A DNA stretch of 64,000 bases from Cinclus cinclus (Eukaryota > Chordata > Aves > Passeriformes > Cinclidae), in NCBI RefSeq assembly GCF_963662255.1, contig NC_085047.1, positions 21,395,258 to 21,459,257 on the forward strand. The letters run 5' to 3'. Shown here piece by piece: positions 63,171 to 64,000 of this stretch. The notes beneath the pieces are model-generated. The model saw only the letters and a program-made list of their open reading frames with translations, was not told the origin of the DNA and ran no database searches. The position numbers were made by a program, and so were the translations under genes. Position 1 is the first letter of the stretch; each line of letters begins with the position of its first letter.

Positions 63171-64000
63171 AGGTTGAGTCCATGCAGTGCTGAGCCTGTG
63201 CAGCAAAGCTAATGGCTGGGAACAGTCAGTCGATAACCATTGCTGACTACGGAATCACAAACCCTGAACTGTTCTGAGGCAGGAATGACAGGCACAAAGA
63301 CAATCCCACACCTCTCAAGTTCCTATTTATTTGTCTGTTGCCCATAAAGCATGCTGTCTCCTGAGCATTCATTAATTTACACAAGCATTAAGTGTATCTG
63401 CAAAAGTACATCTATCTTGACATTCTTTGGTTATGTGATCAGGGCAATGCTTTGATAGAAAAGGGGAGTGAAAGGACATTGTTTTAGCTGGAGGCCAAAA
63501 GCTGCTTGAAAGGAGTGGAAAGGGAGGGGGATTCCATGCTGAAGGTAAGATGAAGTAAATACTTAAGTAAAGTGAATACTTCACTGTGCAGAGTTAATGC
63601 TGAATTTCACTGGTCTGGGAAAAGAAGCTGAAATGTTGCTGCTCAGATTTGTGTTAATAATTTTCTTACATGCTACTAAGTGACCCAACTCACTTTGTTG
63701 TGGGAACAGAATATGATCCAACCAGTGCACAAGAGACTTTAGGATAAACTCTTTACAAAGAAAGCCACTGGTAGATCCAGAAGTTAAAGGAGATGGAGGG
63801 CTTGCTGGACAAACACTGCCCAAGAGATGGAGTCACAGCTCCAGTCACTTGTAGTCTTAACAGAAGTAAGGGAAAAACAAGGAAGGTGAGAAGCAAGAAC
63901 AGCGTGATCTGATGTGTGAATGTGCCAGTCCAGTGTGCATTAATGGCTCACAAGCAACTTTACCCCCTCCTCACGGTCAGTCTGGACTAAAAGAAAGGCA
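63171..64000. other. Intergenic to the window edge
   Basis: No gene or repeat recognised. Small AAGTAAATACTTAAGTAAAGTGAATACTT repeats lie near 63,553-63,582. Confidence 0.5.

Overview
The window looks like nuclear DNA of a bird, probably a songbird. It is AT-rich and CpG-poor, with multi-kilobase stretches that have no open coding structure. It carries three CR1 (chicken repeat 1) LINE fragments, a degenerate class II (ERVK-type) provirus and a solitary ERVL-type LTR of a kind I associate with passerines, and a spliced C-class chemokine gene with vertebrate introns. No bacterial, plasmid or phage features are present, and the short ORFs scattered across the window are almost all chance.

Layout. 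Positions 1-12.3 kb are intergenic with nothing supported. At 12.35-12.85 kb there is a GC-richer block followed by a candidate old LTR with a TATA box and a variant poly(A) signal. From 13 to 35 kb the DNA is mostly featureless: a CAA microsatellite lies at 23.08 kb, two opposed ORFs at 25.5-26.1 kb, a CpG cluster with a TATA box at 30.0-30.3 kb, and a 52-bp tandem duplication at 31.44 kb. The only confidently identified cellular gene is XCL1 (lymphotactin), on the minus strand at 35.2-38.85 kb. It has three coding exons with exact GT-AG junctions and consistent phase, a 97-residue product, a TATA box and two downstream AATAAA signals. From 39 to 56 kb the DNA is intergenic, with two CR1 fragments (42.1 and 50.0 kb), strand-asymmetric low-complexity tracts (39.5, 43.7 and 47.8 kb) and a possible ZNF143-type site (55.4 kb).

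Positions 56,601-61,273 hold a complete insertion that can be read base by base. A minus-strand ERVK-type provirus is bounded by a perfect 6-bp target duplication (GCTGGG). It has two LTRs, a polypurine tract, a damaged pol and no recognisable gag, protease or env. Its 5' LTR was later split by a 706-bp ERVL-type solo LTR with its own perfect 5-bp duplication (CAGTA), which fixes the order of events. The last 2.7 kb hold an unidentified ORF-bearing flank and a minus-strand CR1 end at 63.0 kb.

XCL1 is the only gene with a clear organismal role here (a lymphocyte chemoattractant acting through XCR1). Its usual mammalian neighbours (DPT, ATP1B1) and a second XCL copy were looked for by eye and not seen. 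I found no undescribed functional system. The best-supported unusual structure is the nested retroelement, and several weaker candidates are recorded with tests that would decide them.
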